Shown here piece by piece: positions 37,301 through 51,686 of a stretch of 64,000 nucleotides of DNA. A program made the position numbers and the translations under genes. Position 1 is the first letter of the stretch; each line of letters starts with the position of its first letter. The notes under the pieces were generated by a model. It did not search any database. It saw only the letters and a list, made by a program, of their open reading frames with translations, and had not been told where the DNA came from. Source of the DNA: Odiellus spinosus (Eukaryota > Arthropoda > Arachnida > Opiliones > Phalangiidae); contig OY987230.1 in NCBI GenBank assembly GCA_963920705.1, positions 1,364,001 to 1,428,000 of the forward strand, given 5' to 3'.

Positions 37301-40300
37301 CTAAATTGCAAAATTTTGACAAATATAAAATTGGTTAAAATTAAGCAAAAACGCTTAAAAATCCAAGATTATTGGATTCAAATGGACACAAAACCTTTGA
37401 ATTTTAAGCGATTTAGACAAAATTAAGACCACTCGAATGACCAAATTTTGGTCTATCTAAAAAACAATAGTTTTGGAAAATCCGTTGAAAAATAAGAAAA
37501 ATATGGCCAATTCAAGAAATCATAGAATATCAAAATAGTCAAATTTCAGATTTTCAAAATTCGCTTTTTGATATTAGATGTTTTTTGAATTGTCCATATT
37601 TTCCATGTTTTTCAACGGATTTTTGAAAACTCTTATTATTTAAACTGTCCATTAATTGCTCTTTCGAATGACTTTGGTTTTGTCTAAATTGCAAAATTGT
37701 GACAAATATAAAATTGGTTAAAATTAAGCAAAAACGCTTAAAAATCCAAGATTATTGGATTCAAATGGACACAAAACTTTTGATTTTTAAGCGATTTAGA
37801 CAAAATAAAGACCACTCGAAAGACCAAATATTGGTCTATCTAAAAAACAAGAGTTTTGGAAAATCCGTTGAAAAACATGGAAAATATGGCCAATTCAAAA
37901 AACATCTAATATCAAAAAGCGAATTTTTAAAATCTGAAATTTGACTATTTTGATATTGTATGATTTCTTGAATTGGCCATATTTTTCTTGTTTTTCAACG
38001 GATTTTCCAAAACTATTGTTTTTTAGATAGACCAAAATTTGGTCTTTCGAGTGGTCTAAATTTTGTCTAAATCGCTTAAAATTCAAAAGTTTTGTGTCCA
38101 TTTGAATCCAATAATCTTGGATTTTTAAGCGTTTTTGCTTAATTTTAACCAATTTTATATTTGTCACGTTTTGGCAATTTAGACAAAACCAAAGTCATTC
38201 GAAAGAGCAATTAATGGATAGTCTAAATAATAAGAGTTTTCAAAAATCCGTTGAAAAACAAGAAAAATATGGCCAATTCAAGAAATCATACAATATCAAA
38301 ATAGTCAAATTTCAGATTTTCAAAATTCGCTTTTTGATATTAGATGTTTTTTGAATTGTCCATATTTTCCATGTTTGTCAACGGATTTTCCAAAACTCTT
38401 GTTTTTTAGATAGAAAAATATTTGCTCTTTCGAGTGGTCTTAATTTTGTCTAAATCGCTTAAAAATCAAAAGTTTTGTGTCCATTTGAATCCAATAATCT
38501 TGGATTTTTAAGCCGTTTTGCTTAATTTTAACCAATTTTATATTTGTCACGTTTTGGCAATTTAGACAAAACCAAAGTCATTCGAAAGAGCAATTAATGG
38601 ACAGTCTAAATAATAAGAGTTTTCAAAAATCCGTTGAAAAACAAGAAAAATATGGCCAATTCAAGAAATCATAGAATATCAAAATAGTCAAATTTCAGAT
38701 TTTAAAAATTCGCTTTTTGATATTAGATGTTTTTTGAATTGTCCATATTTTCCATGTTTTTCAACGGATTTTTGAAAACTCTTATTATTTAAACTGTCCA
38801 TTAATTGCTCTTTCGAATGACTTTGGTTTTGTCTAAATTGCAAAATTGTGACAAATATAAAATTGGTTAAAATTAAGCAAAAACGCTTAAAAATCCAAGA
38901 TTATTGGATTCAAATGGACACAAAACTTTTGATTTTTAAGCGATTTAGACAAAATTAAGACCACTCGAAAGACCAAATATTGGTCTATCTAAAAAACAAG
39001 AGTTTTGGAAAATCCTTTGAAAAACATGGAAAATATGGCCAATTCAAAAAACATCTAATATCAAAAAGCGAATTTTTAAAATCTGAAATTTGACTATTTT
39101 GATATTCTATGATTTCTTGAATTGGCCATATTTTTCTTGTTTTTCAACGGATTTTTGAAAACTCTTATTATTTAGACTGTCCATTAATTGCTCTTTCGAA
39201 TGACTTTGGTTTTGTCTAAATTGCAAAATTTTGACAAATATAAAATTGGTTAAAATTAAGCAAAAACGCTTAAAAATCCAAGATTATTGGATTCAAATGG
39301 ACACAAAACTTTTGAATTTTAAGCGATTTAGACAAAATTAAGACCACTCGAAAGACCAAATTTTGGTCTATCTAAAAAACAATAGTTTTGGAAAATCCGT
39401 TGAAAAACAAGAAAAATATGGCCAATTCAAGAAATCATAGAATATCAAAATAGTCAAATTTCAGATTTTCAAAATTCGCTTTTTGATATTAGATGTTTTT
39501 TGAATTGTCCATATTTTCCATGTTTTTCAACGGATTTTTGAAAACTCTTATTATTTAAACTGTCCATTAATTGCTCTTTCGAATGACTTTGGTTTTGTCT
39601 AAATTGCAAAATTGTGACAAATATAAAATTGGTTAAAATTAAGCAAAAACGCTTAAAAATCCAAGATTATTGGATTCAAATGGACACAAAACTTTTGATT
39701 TTTAAGCGATTTAGACAAAATTAAGACCACTCGAAAGAGCAAATATTGGTCTATCTAAAAAACAAGAGTTTTGGAAAATCCTTTGAAAAACATGGAAAAT
39801 ATGGACAATTCAAAAAACATCTAATATCAAAAAGCGAATTTTGAAAATCTGAAATTTGACTATTTTGATATTGTATGATTTCTTGAATTGGCCATATTTT
39901 TCTTGTTTTTCAACGGATTTTTGAAAACTCTTATTATTTAGACTGTCCATTAATTGCTCTTTCGAATGACTTTGGTTTTGTCTAAATTGCAAAATTGTGA
40001 CAAATATAAAATTGGTTAAAATTAAGCAAAAACGCTTAAAAATCCAAGATTATTGGATTCAAATGGACACAAAACTTTTGATTTTAAAGCGATTTAGACA
40101 AAATTAAGACCAATCGAAAGAGCAAATATTGGTCTATCTAAAAAACAAGAGTTTTGGAAAATCCGTTGAAAAACATGGAAAATATGGACAATTCAAAAAA
40201 CATCTAATATCAAAAAGCGAATTTTGAAAATCTGAAATTTGACTATTTTGATATTGTATGATTTCTTGAATTGGCCATATTTTTCTTGTTTTTCAACGGA

Positions 40301-40730
40301 TTTTCCAAAACTATTGTTTTTTAGATAGACCAAAATTTGGTGTTTCGAGTGGTCTTAATTTTGTCTAAATCGCTTAAAATTCAAAAATTTGGGTCCATTT
40401 GAATCCAATAATCTTGGATTTTTAAGCGTTTTTGCTTAATTTTAACCAATTTTATATTTGTCACAATTTTGCAATTTAGACAAAACCAAAGTCATTCGAA
40501 AGAGCAATTAATGGACAGTCTAAATAATAAGAGTTTTCAAAAATCCGTTGAAAAACAAGAAAAATATGGCCAATTCAAGAAATCATAGAATATCAAAATA
40601 GTCAAATTTCAGATTTTCAAAATTCGCTTTTTGATATTAGATGTTTTTTGAATTGTCCATATTTTCCATGTTTTTCAACGGATTTTCCAAAACTCTTGTT
40701 TTTTAGATAGACCAATATTTGCTCTTTCGA
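34756..40730. repeat. Inverted duplication: 34756-35462 against 40024-40730
   Basis: The reverse complement of 34756-35462 matches 40024-40730 with a constant coordinate sum of 75486, so there is no indel over 707 bp. Private markers on opposite strands are CTCGAAACACC (35138) and GGTGTTTCGAG (40339), GGACCCAAATTTTTG and its complement, and CGATTGGTC with CGCTTTAAAATC (35370-35410) against their complements near 40080-40115. The inverted copy covers the border between the two 13-unit copies. Confidence 0.9.
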
Positions 40731-43700
40731 GTGGTCTTAATTTTGTCTAAATCGCTTTAAAATCAAAAGTTTTGTGTCCATTTGAATCCAATAATCTTGA
40801 ATTTTTAAGCGTTTTTGCTTAATTTTAACCAATTTTATATTTGTCACAATTTTGCAATTTAGACAAAACCAAAGTCATTCGAAAGAGCAATTAATGGACA
40901 GTCTAAATAATAAGAGTTTTCAAAAATCCGTTCAAAAACAAGAAAAATATGGCCAATTCAAAAAACATCTAATATCAAAAAGCGAATTTTTAAAATCTGA
41001 AATTTGACTATTTTGATATTGTATGATTTCTTGAATTGGCCATATTTTTCTTGTTTTTCAACGGATTTTCCAAACTATTTTTTTTTAGATAGACCAAAAT
41101 TTGGTCTTTCGAGTGGTTTTAATTTTGTCTAAATCGCTTAAAATTCAAAAGTTTTGTGTCCATTTGAATCCAATAATCTTGGATTTTTAAGCGTTTTTGC
41201 TTAATTTTAACAAATTTTATATTTGTCACAATTTTGCAATTTAGACAAAACGAAAGTCATTCGAAAGAGCAATTAATGGAGTCTAAATAATAAGAGTTTT
41301 CAAAAATCCGTTGAAAAACAAGAAAAATATGGCCAATTCAAGAAATCATAGAATATCAAAATAGTCAAATTTCAGATTTTCAAAATTCGCTTTTTGATAT
41401 TAGATGTTTTTTGAATTGTCCATATTTTCCATGTTTTTCAACGGATTTTCCAAAGCTCTTGTTTTTTAGATAGACCAATATTTGCTCTTTCGATTGGTCT
41501 TAATTTTGTCTAAATCGCTTTAAAATCAAAAGTTTTGTGTCCATTTGAATCCAATAATCTTGGATTTTTAAGCGTTTTTGCTTTATTTTAACCAATTTTA
41601 TATTTGTCACAATTTTGCAATTTAGACAAAACCAAAGTCATTCGAAAGAGCAATTAATGGACAGTCTAAATAATAAGAGTTTTCAAAAATCCGTTGAAAA
41701 ACAAGAAAAATATGGCCAATTCAAGAAATCATAGAATATCAAAATAGTCAAATTTCAGATTTTCAAAATTCGCTTTTTGATATTAGATGTTTTTTGAATT
41801 GTCCATATTTTCCATGTTTTTCAACGGATTTTTGAAAACTCTTATTATTTAAACTGTCCATTAATTGCTCTTTCGAATGACTTTGGTTTTGTCTAAATTG
41901 CAAAATTGTGACAAATATAAAATTGGTTAAAATTAAGCAAAAACGCTTAAAAATCCAAGATTATTGGATTCAAATGGACACAAAACTTTTGATTTTTAAG
42001 CGATTTAGACAAAATTAAGACCACTCGAAAGAGCAAATATTGGTCTATCTAAAAAAACAAGAGTTTTGGAAAATCCGTTGAAAAACATGGAAAATATGGG
42101 CAATTCAAAAAACATCTAATATCAAAAAGCGAATTTTGAAAATCTGAAATTTGACTATTTTGATATTCTATGATTTCTTGAATTGGCCATATTTTTCTTG
42201 TTTTTCAACGGATTTTTGAAAACTCTTATTATTTAGACTGTCCATTAATTGCTCTTTCGAATGACTTTGGTTTTGTCTAAATTGCAAAATTTTGACAAAT
42301 ATAAAATTGGTTAAAATTAAGCAAAAACGCTTAAAAATCCAAGATTATTGGATTCAAATGGACACAAAACCTTTGAATTTTAAGCGATTTAGACAAAATT
42401 AAGACCACTCGAATGACCAAATTTTGGTCTATCTAAAAAACAATAGTTTTGGAAAATCCGTTGAAAAATAAGAAAAATATGGCCAATTCAAGAAATCATA
42501 GAATATCAAAATAGTCAAATTTCAGATTTTCAAAATTCGCTTTTTGATATTAGATGTTTTTTGAATTGTCCATATTTTCCATGTTTTTCAACGGATTTTT
42601 GAAAACTCTTATTATTTAAACTGTCCATTAATTGCTCTTTCGAATGACTTTGGTTTTGTCTAAATTGCAAAATTGTGACAAATATAAAATTGGTTAAAAT
42701 TAAGCAAAAACGCTTAAAAATCCAAGATTATTGGATTCAAATGGACACAAAACTTTTGATTTTTAAGCGATTTAGACAAAATAAAGACCACTCGAAAGAC
42801 CAAATATTGGTCTATCTAAAAAACAAGAGTTTTGGAAAATCCGTTGAAAAACATGGAAAATATGGCCAATTCAAAAAACATCTAATATCAAAAAGCGAAT
42901 TTTTAAAATCTGAAATTTGACTATTTTGATATTGTATGATTTCTTGAATTGGCCATATTTTTCTTGTTTTTCAACGGATTTTCCAAAACTATTGTTTTTT
43001 AGATAGACCAAAATTTGGTCTTTCGAGTGGTCTAAATTTTGTCTAAATCGCTTAAAATTCAAAAGTTTTGTGTCCATTTGAATCCAATAATCTTGGATTT
43101 TTAAGCGTTTTTGCTTAATTTTAACCAATTTTATATTTGTCACGTTTTGGCAATTTAGACAAAACCAAAGTCATTCGAAAGAGCAATTAATGGATAGTCT
43201 AAATAATAAGAGTTTTCAAAAATCCGTTGAAAAACAAGAAAAATATGGCCAATTCAAGAAATCATACAATATCAAAATAGTCAAATTTCAGATTTTCAAA
43301 ATTCGCTTTTTGATATTAGATGTTTTTTGAATTGTCCATATTTTCCATGTTTGTCAACGGATTTTCCAAAACTCTTGTTTTTTAGATAGAAAAATATTTG
43401 CTCTTTCGAGTGGTCTTAATTTTGTCTAAATCGCTTAAAAATCAAAAGTTTTGTGTCCATTTGAATCCAATAATCTTGGATTTTTAAGCCGTTTTGCTTA
43501 ATTTTAACCAATTTTATATTTGTCACGTTTTGGCAATTTAGACAAAACCAAAGTCATTCGAAAGAGCAATTAATGGACAGTCTAAATAATAAGAGTTTTC
43601 AAAAATCCGTTGAAAAACAAGAAAAATATGGCCAATTCAAGAAATCATAGAATATCAAAATAGTCAAATTTCAGATTTTAAAAATTCGCTTTTTGATATT

Positions 43701-45205
43701 AGATGTTTTTTGAATTGTCCATATTTTCCATGTTTTTCAACGGATTTTTGAAAACTCTTATTATTTAAACTGTCCATTAATTGCTCTTTCGAATGACTTT
43801 GGTTTTGTCTAAATTGCAAAATTGTGACAAATATAAAATTGGTTAAAATTAAGCAAAAACGCTTAAAAATCCAAGATTATTGGATTCAAATGGACACAAA
43901 ACTTTTGATTTTTAAGCGATTTAGACAAAATTAAGACCACTCGAAAGACCAAATATTGGTCTATCTAAAAAACAAGAGTTTTGGAAAATCCTTTGAAAAA
44001 CATGGAAAATATGGCCAATTCAAAAAACATCTAATATCAAAAAGCGAATTTTTAAAATCTGAAATTTGACTATTTTGATATTCTATGATTTCTTGAATTG
44101 GCCATATTTTTCTTGTTTTTCAACGGATTTTTGAAAACTCTTATTATTTAGACTGTCCATTAATTGCTCTTTCGAATGACTTTGGTTTTGTCTAAATTGC
44201 AAAATTTTGACAAATATAAAATTGGTTAAAATTAAGCAAAAACGCTTAAAAATCCAAGATTATTGGATTCAAATGGACACAAAACTTTTGAATTTTAAGC
44301 GATTTAGACAAAATTAAGACCACTCGAAAGACCAAATTTTGGTCTATCTAAAAAACAATAGTTTTGGAAAATCCGTTGAAAAACAAGAAAAATATGGCCA
44401 ATTCAAGAAATCATAGAATATCAAAATAGTCAAATTTCAGATTTTCAAAATTCGCTTTTTGATATTAGATGTTTTTTGAATTGTCCATATTTTCCATGTT
44501 TTTCAACGGATTTTTGAAAACTCTTATTATTTAAACTGTCCATTAATTGCTCTTTCGAATGACTTTGGTTTTGTCTAAATTGCAAAATTGTGACAAATAT
44601 AAAATTGGTTAAAATTAAGCAAAAACGCTTAAAAATCCAAGATTATTGGATTCAAATGGACACAAAACTTTTGATTTTTAAGCGATTTAGACAAAATTAA
44701 GACCACTCGAAAGAGCAAATATTGGTCTATCTAAAAAACAAGAGTTTTGGAAAATCCTTTGAAAAACATGGAAAATATGGACAATTCAAAAAACATCTAA
44801 TATCAAAAAGCGAATTTTGAAAATCTGAAATTTGACTATTTTGATATTGTATGATTTCTTGAATTGGCCATATTTTTCTTGTTTTTCAACGGATTTTTGA
44901 AAACTCTTATTATTTAGACTGTCCATTAATTGCTCTTTCGAATGACTTTGGTTTTGTCTAAATTGCAAAATTGTGACAAATATAAAATTGGTTAAAATTA
45001 AGCAAAAACGCTTAAAAATCCAAGATTATTGGATTCAAATGGACACAAAACTTTTGAATTTTAAGTGATTTAGACAAAATTAAGACCACTCGAAAGACCA
45101 AATTTTGGTCTATCTAAAAAACAATAGTTTTCAAAAATCCGTTTAAAAACAAGAAAAATATGGCCAATTCAAGAAATCATACAATATCAAAATAGTCAAA
45201 TTTCA
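35255..45205. repeat. Satellite tile 7: two copies of a 13-unit block
   Basis: Blocks: minus to 36785, plus to 37930, minus to 38700, plus to 40225, minus to 41760, plus to 42910, minus to 43675, plus to 45205. The pattern repeats itself after 40.2 kb because 35498-40080 and about 40473-45056 are copies of each other. Confidence 0.85.
35498..45056 (+). repeat. 13-unit (4,976-bp) tandem duplication
   Basis: 35498-40080 matches about 40473-45056. Shared private variants run the whole length: ATCTTGAATTTTTAAG, CCGTTCAAAAAC, AATGGAGTCTAAAT, CCAAAGCTCTTG, AAAACCTTTGAA, CTCGAATGACC, AATGGATAGTC, CATGTTTGTCAACGG, GATAGAAAAATA, TTAAGCCGTTTTG and AATCCTTTGAAAAAC. I noticed two differences: a T-run length (8 at 36103, 9 at 41078) and AGATTTTTGG against AGATTATTGG. 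This is the largest and one of the youngest events in the window. Confidence 0.92.
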
Positions 45206-48200
45206 GATTTTCAAAATTCGCTTTTTGAAATTAGATGTTTTTTGAATTGTCCATATTTTATATGTTTTTCAACGGATTTTCCAAAGCTCTTGTTTTTTAG
45301 ATAGACCAATATTTGCTCTTTCGAGTGGTCTTAATTTTGTCTAAATCGCTTAAAAATCAAAAGTTTTGTGCCCATTTGAATCCAACAATCTTGGATTTTT
45401 AAGCGTTTTTGCTTTATTTTAACCTATTTTATATTTGTTACAATTTTGCAATTTAGACAAAAACAAAGTCATTCGAAAGAGCAATTAATGGACAGTCTAA
45501 ATAATAAGAGTTTTCAAAAATCCGTTGAAAAACAAGAAAAATATGGCCAATTCAAAAAACATCTAATATCAAAAAGCGAATTTTTAAAATCTGAAATTTG
45601 ACTATTTTGATATTCTATGATTTCTTGAATTGGCCATATTTTTCTTGTTTTTCAACGGATTTTTGAAAACTCTTATTATTTAGACTGTCCATTAATTGCT
45701 CTTTCGAATGACTTTGGTTATGTCTAAATTGCAAAATTGTGACAAATATAAAATTGGTTAAAATAAAGCAAAAACGCTTAAAAATCCAAGATTATTGGAT
45801 TCAAATGGACACAAAGCTTTTGATTTTTAAGCGATTTAGACAAAATTAAGACCACTCGAAAGAGCAAATATTGGTCTATCTAAAAAACAAGAGTTTTGGA
45901 AAATCCGTTGAAAAACATGGAAAATATGGACAATTCAAAAAACATCTAATATCAAAAAGCGAATTTTGAAAATCTGAAATTTGACTATTTTGATATTGTA
46001 TGATTTCTTGAATTGGCCATATTTTTCTTGTTTTTCAACGGATTTTTGAAAACTCTTGTTTTTTAGATAGACCAAAATTTGGTCTTTCGAGTGGTCTTAA
46101 TTTTGTCTAAATCGCTTAAAATTCAAAAGTTTTGTGTCCATTTGAATCCAATAATCTTGGATTTTTAAGCGTTTTTGCTTAATTTTAACCAATTTTAGAT
46201 TTGTCACAATTTTGCAATTTAGACAAAACCAAAGTCATTCGAAAGAGCAATTAATGGACAGTCTAAATAATAAGAGTTTTCAAAAATCCGTTGAAAAACA
46301 AGAAAAAAATGGCCAATTCAAGAAATCATAGAATATCAAAATAGTCAAATTTCAGATTTTCAAAATTCGCTTTTTGATATTAGATGTTTTTTGAATTGTC
46401 CATATTTTCCATGTTTTTCAACGGATTTTCCAAAACTCTTGTTTTTTAGATAGACCAATATTTGCTCTTTCGAGTGGTCTTAATTTTGTCTAAATCGCTT
46501 AAAAATCAAAAGTTTTGTGTCCATTTGAATCCAATAATCTTGGATTTTTAAGCGTTTTTGCTTAATTTTAACCAATTTTATATTTGTCACATTTTTGCAA
46601 TTTAGACAAAACCAAAGTCATTCGAAAGAGCAATTAATGGACAGTTTAAATAATAAGAGTTTTCAAAAATCCGTTGAAAAACATGGAAAATATGGACAAT
46701 TCAAAAAACATCTAATATCAAAAAGCGAATTTTGAAAATCTGAAATTTGACTATTTTGATATTGTATGATTTCTTGAATTGGCCATATTTTTCTTGTTTT
46801 TCAACGGATTTTCGAAATTTATTGTTTTTTAGATAGACCAAAATTTGGTCTTTCGAGTGGTCTTAATTTTGTCTAAATCGCTTAAAATTCAAAAGTTTTG
46901 GGTCCATTTGAATCCAATAATCTTGGATTTTTAAGCGTTTTTGCTTAATTTTAACCAATTTTATATTTGTCACAATTTTGCAATTTAGACAAAACCAAAG
47001 TCATTCGAAAGAGCAATTAATGGACAGTTTAAATAATAAGAGTTTTCAAAAATCCGTTGAAAAACATGGAAAATATGGACAATTCAAAAAACATCTAATA
47101 TCAAAAAGCGAATTTTGGAAATCTGAAATTTGACTATTTTGATATTCTATGATTTCTTGAATTGGCCATATTTTTCTTGTTTTTCAACGGATTTTTGAAA
47201 ACTCTTATTATTTAGACTGTCCATTAATTGCTCTTTCGAATGACTTTGGTTTTGTCTAAATTGCAAAATTGTGACAAATATAAAATTGGTTAAAATTAAG
47301 CAAAAACGCTTAAAAATCCAAGATTATTGGATTCAAATGGACACAAAACTTTTGAATTTTAAGCGATTTAGACAAAATTAAGACCACTCGAAAGAGCAAA
47401 TATTGGTCTATCTAAAAAACAAGAGTTTTGGAAAATCCGTTGAAAAACATGGAAAATATGGACAATTCAAAAAACATCTAATATCAAAAAGCGAATTTTT
47501 AAAATCTGAAATTTGACTATTTTGATATTGTATGATTTCTTGAATTGGCCATAATTTTCTTGTTTTTCAACGGATTTTTGAAAACTCTTATTATTTAGAC
47601 TGTCCATTAATTGCTCTTTCGAATGACTTTGGTTATGTCTAAATTGCAAAATTGTGACAAATATAAAATTGGTTAAAATAAAGCAAAAACGCTTAAAAAT
47701 CCAAGATTATTGGATTCAAATGGACACAAAGCTTTTGATTTTTAAGCGATTTAGACAAAATTAAGACCACTCGAAAGAGCAAATATTGGTCTATCTAAAA
47801 AACAAGAGTTTTGGAAAATCCGTTGAAAAACATGGAAAATATGGACAATTCAAAAAACATCTAATATCAAAAAGCGAATTTTGAAAATCTGAAATTTGAC
47901 TATTTTGATATTGTATGATTTCTTGAATTGGCCATATTTTTCTTGTTTTTCAACGGATTTTTGAAAACTCTTGTTTTTTAGATAGACCAAAATTTGGTCT
48001 TTCGAGTGGTCTTAATTTTGTCTAAATCGCTTAAAATTCAAAAGTTTTGTGTCCATTTGAATCCAATAATCTTGGATTTTTAAGCGTTTTTGCTTAATTT
48101 TAACCAATTTTAGATTTGTCACAATTTTGCAATTTAGACAAAACCAAAGTCATTCGAAAGAGCAATTAATGGACAGTCTAAATAATAAGAGTTTTCAAAA

Positions 48201-49800
48201 ATCCGTTGAAAAACAAGAAAAAAATGGCCAATTCAAGAAATCATAGAATATCAAAATAGTCAAATTTCAGATTTTCAAAATTCGCTTTTTGATATTAGAT
48301 GTTTTTTGAATTGTCCATATTTTCCATGTTTTTCAACGGATTTTCCAAAACTCTTGTTTTTTAGATAGACCAATATTTGCTCTTTCGAGTGGTCTTAATT
48401 TTGTCTAAATCGCTTAAAAATCAAAAGTTTTGTGTCCATTTGAATCCAATAATCTTGGATTTTTAAGCGTTTTTGCTTAATTTTAACCAATTTAATATTT
48501 GTCACAATTTTGCAATTTAGACAAAACCAAAGTCATTCGAAAGAGCAATTAATGGACAGTTTAAATAATAAGAGTTTTCAAAAATCCGTTGAAAAACATG
48601 GAAAATATGGACAATTCAAAAAACATCTAATATCAAAAAGCGAATTTTGAAAATCTGAAATTTGACTATTTTGATATTGTATGATTTCTTGAATTGGCCA
48701 TATTTTTCTTGTTTTTCAACGGATTTTCGAAATTTATTGTTTTTTAGATAGACCAAAATTTGGTCTTTCGAGTGGTCTTAATTTTGTCTAAATCGCTTAA
48801 AATTCAAAAGTTTTGTGTCCATTTGAATCCAATAATCTTGGATTTTTAAGCGTTTTTGCTTAATTTTAACCAATTTTATATTTGTCACAATTTTGCAATT
48901 TAGACAAAACCAAAGTCATTCGAAAGAGCAATTAATGGACAGTTTAAATAATAAGAGTTTTCAAAAATCCGTTGAAAAACAAGAAAAATATGGCCAATTC
49001 AAAAAACATCTAATATCAAAAAGCGAATTTTTAAAATCTGAAATTTGACTATTTTGATATTGTATGATTTCTTGAATTGGCCATATTTTTCTTGTTTTTC
49101 AACGGATTTTCCAAAACTATTGTTTTTTAGATAGACCAAAATTTGGTCTTTCGAGTGGTCTTAATTTTGTCAAAATCGCTTAAAATTCAAAAGTTTTGTG
49201 TCCATTTGAATCCAATAATCTTGGATTTTTAAGCGTTTTTGCTTTATTTTAACCAATTTTATATTTGTCACAATTTTGCAATTAAGACAAAACCAAAGTC
49301 ATTCGAAAGAGCAATTAATGGACAGTCTAAATAATAAGAGTTTTCAAAAATCCGTTGAAAAACAAGAAAAATATGGCCAATTCAAGAAATCATAGAATAT
49401 CAAAATAGTCAAATTTCAGATTTTCAAAATTCGCTTTTTGATATTAGATGTTTTTTGAATTGTCCATATTTTCCATGTTTTTCAACGGATTTTCCAAAAC
49501 TCTTGTTTTTTAGATAGACCAAAATTTGGTCTTTCGAGTGGTCTTAATTTTGTCAAAATCGCTTAAAATTCAAAAGTTTTGTGTCCATTTGAATCCAATA
49601 ATCTTGGATTTTTAAGCGTTTTTGCTTAATTTTAACCAATTTTATATTTGTCACAATTTTGCAATTTAGACAAAACCAAAGTCATTCGAAAGAGCAATTA
49701 ATGGACAGTCTAAATAATAAGAGTTTTCAAAAATCCGTTGAAAAACATGGAAAATATGGACAATTCAAAAAACATCTAATATCAAAAAGCGAATTTTGAA
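45205..49800. repeat. Satellite tile 8: minus-rich with a 5-unit duplication
   Basis: Blocks: minus to 45585, plus to 45975, minus to 47115, plus to 47885, minus to 49800. An inner segment in plus orientation lies between two minus outer segments at 46683-46795, which shows that the two segments flip separately. Confidence 0.83.
45636..48979 (+). repeat. Five-unit tandem duplication, offset 1,915 bp
   Basis: 45636-47064 matches 47551-48979. Markers are GGTTATGTC (45716, 47631), ACAAAGCTTTTG, ACCAATTTTAGATTTG, AGAAAAAAATGGCC and TTTTCGAAATTTATTG. About three differences were seen (for example TTTTGGGTCC against TTTTGTGTCC). The offset is exactly 5 x 383. Confidence 0.88.
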
Positions 49801-51686
49801 AATCTGAAATTTGACTATTTTGATATTTTATGATTTCTTGAATTGGCCATATTTTTCTTGTTTTTCAGCGGATTTTTGAAAACTCTTATTATTTAGACTG
49901 TCCATTAATTGCTCTTTCGAATGACTTTGGTTTTGTCTAAATTGCAAAATTGTGACAAATATAAAATTGGTTAAAATTAAGCAAAAACGCTTAAAAATCC
50001 AAGATTATTGGATTCAAATGGACACAAAACTTTTGAATTTTAAGCGAATTAGACAAAATTAAGACCACTCGAAAGAGCAAATATTGGTCTATCTAAAAAA
50101 CAAGAGTTTTGGAAAATCCGTTGAAAAACATAGAAAATATGGACAATTCAATAAACATCTAATATCAAAAAGCGAATTTTTAAAATCTGAAATTTGACTA
50201 TTTTGATATTCTATGATTTCTTGAATTGGCCATATTTTTCTTGTTTTTCAACGGATTTTCCAAAACTATTGTTTTTTAGATAGACCAAAATTTGGTCTTT
50301 CGAGTGGTCTTAATTTTGTCTAAATCGCTTAAAATTCAAAAGTTTTGTGTCCATTTGAATCCAATAATCTTGGATTTTTAAGCGTTTTTGCTTAATTTTA
50401 ACCAATTTTATATTTGTCACGTTTTGGAAATTTAGACAAAACCAAATTCATTCGAAAGAGCAATTAATGGACAGTCTAAATAATAAGAGTTTTCAAAAAT
50501 CCGTTGAAAAACAAGAAAAATATGGCCAATTCAAGAAATCATAGAATATCAAAATAGTCAAATTTCAGATTTTAAAAATTCGCTTTTTGATATTAGATGT
50601 TTTTTGAATTGTCCATATTTTCCATGTTTTTCAACGGATTTTCCAAAACTCTTGTTTTTTAGATAGACCAATATTTGCTCTTTCGAGTGGTCTTAATTTT
50701 GTCTAAATCGCTTAAAAATCAAAAGTTTTGTGTCCATTTGAATCCAATAATCTTGGATTTTTAAGCGTTTTTGCTTAATTTTAACCAATTTTATATTTGT
50801 CACAATTTTGCAATTTAGACAAAACCAAAGTCATTCGAAAGAGCAATTAATGGACAGTTTAAATAATAAGAGTTTTCAAAAATCCGTTGAAAAACATGGA
50901 AAATATGGACAATTCAAAAAACATCTAATATCAAAAAGCGAATTTTGAAAATCTGAAATGTGACTATTTTGATATTTTATGATTTCTTGAATTGGCCATA
51001 TTTTTCTTGTTTTTCAGCGGATTTTTGAAAACTCTTATTATTTAGACTGTCCATTAATTGCTCTTTCGAATGACTTTGGTTTTGTCTAAATTGCAAAATT
51101 GTGACAAATATAAAATTGGTTAAAATTAAGCAAAAACGCTTAAAAATCCAAGATTATTGGATTCAAATGGACACAAAACTTTTGAATTTTAAGCGAATTA
51201 GACAAAATTAAGACCACTCGAAAGAGCAAATATTGGTCTATCTAAAAAACAAGAGTTTTGGAAAATCCGTTGAAAAACATAGAAAATATGGACAATTCAA
51301 TAAACATCTAATATCAAAAAGCGAATTTTTAAAATCTGAAATTTGACTATTTTGATATTCTATGATTTCTTGAATTGGCCATATTTTTCTTGTTTTTCAA
51401 CGGATTTTCCAAAACTATTGTTTTTTAGATAGACCAAAATTTGGTCTTTCGAGTGGTCTTAATTTTGTCTAAATCGCTTAAAATTCAAAAGTTTTGTGTC
51501 CATTTGAATCCAATAATCTTGGATTTTTAAGCGTTTTTGCTTAATTTTAACCAATTTTATATTTGTCACGTTTTGGAAATTTAGACAAAACCAAATTCAT
51601 TCGAAAGAGCAATTAATGGACAGTCTAAATAATAAGAGTTTTCAAAAATCCGTTGAAAAACAAGAAAAATATGGCCAATTCAAGAA
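49711..51686 (+). repeat. Three-unit tandem duplication, offset 1,149 bp
   Basis: 49711-50537 matches 50860-51686. Markers are GATATTTTATG, TTCAGCGGATTT, AAGCGAATTAGAC, AACATAGAAAATATGG, TTCAATAAACATC, CACGTTTTGGAAATTT and CCAAATTCATTCG. One difference was noted (GAAATTTGAC against GAAATGTGAC). The offset is exactly 3 x 383. Confidence 0.88.
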
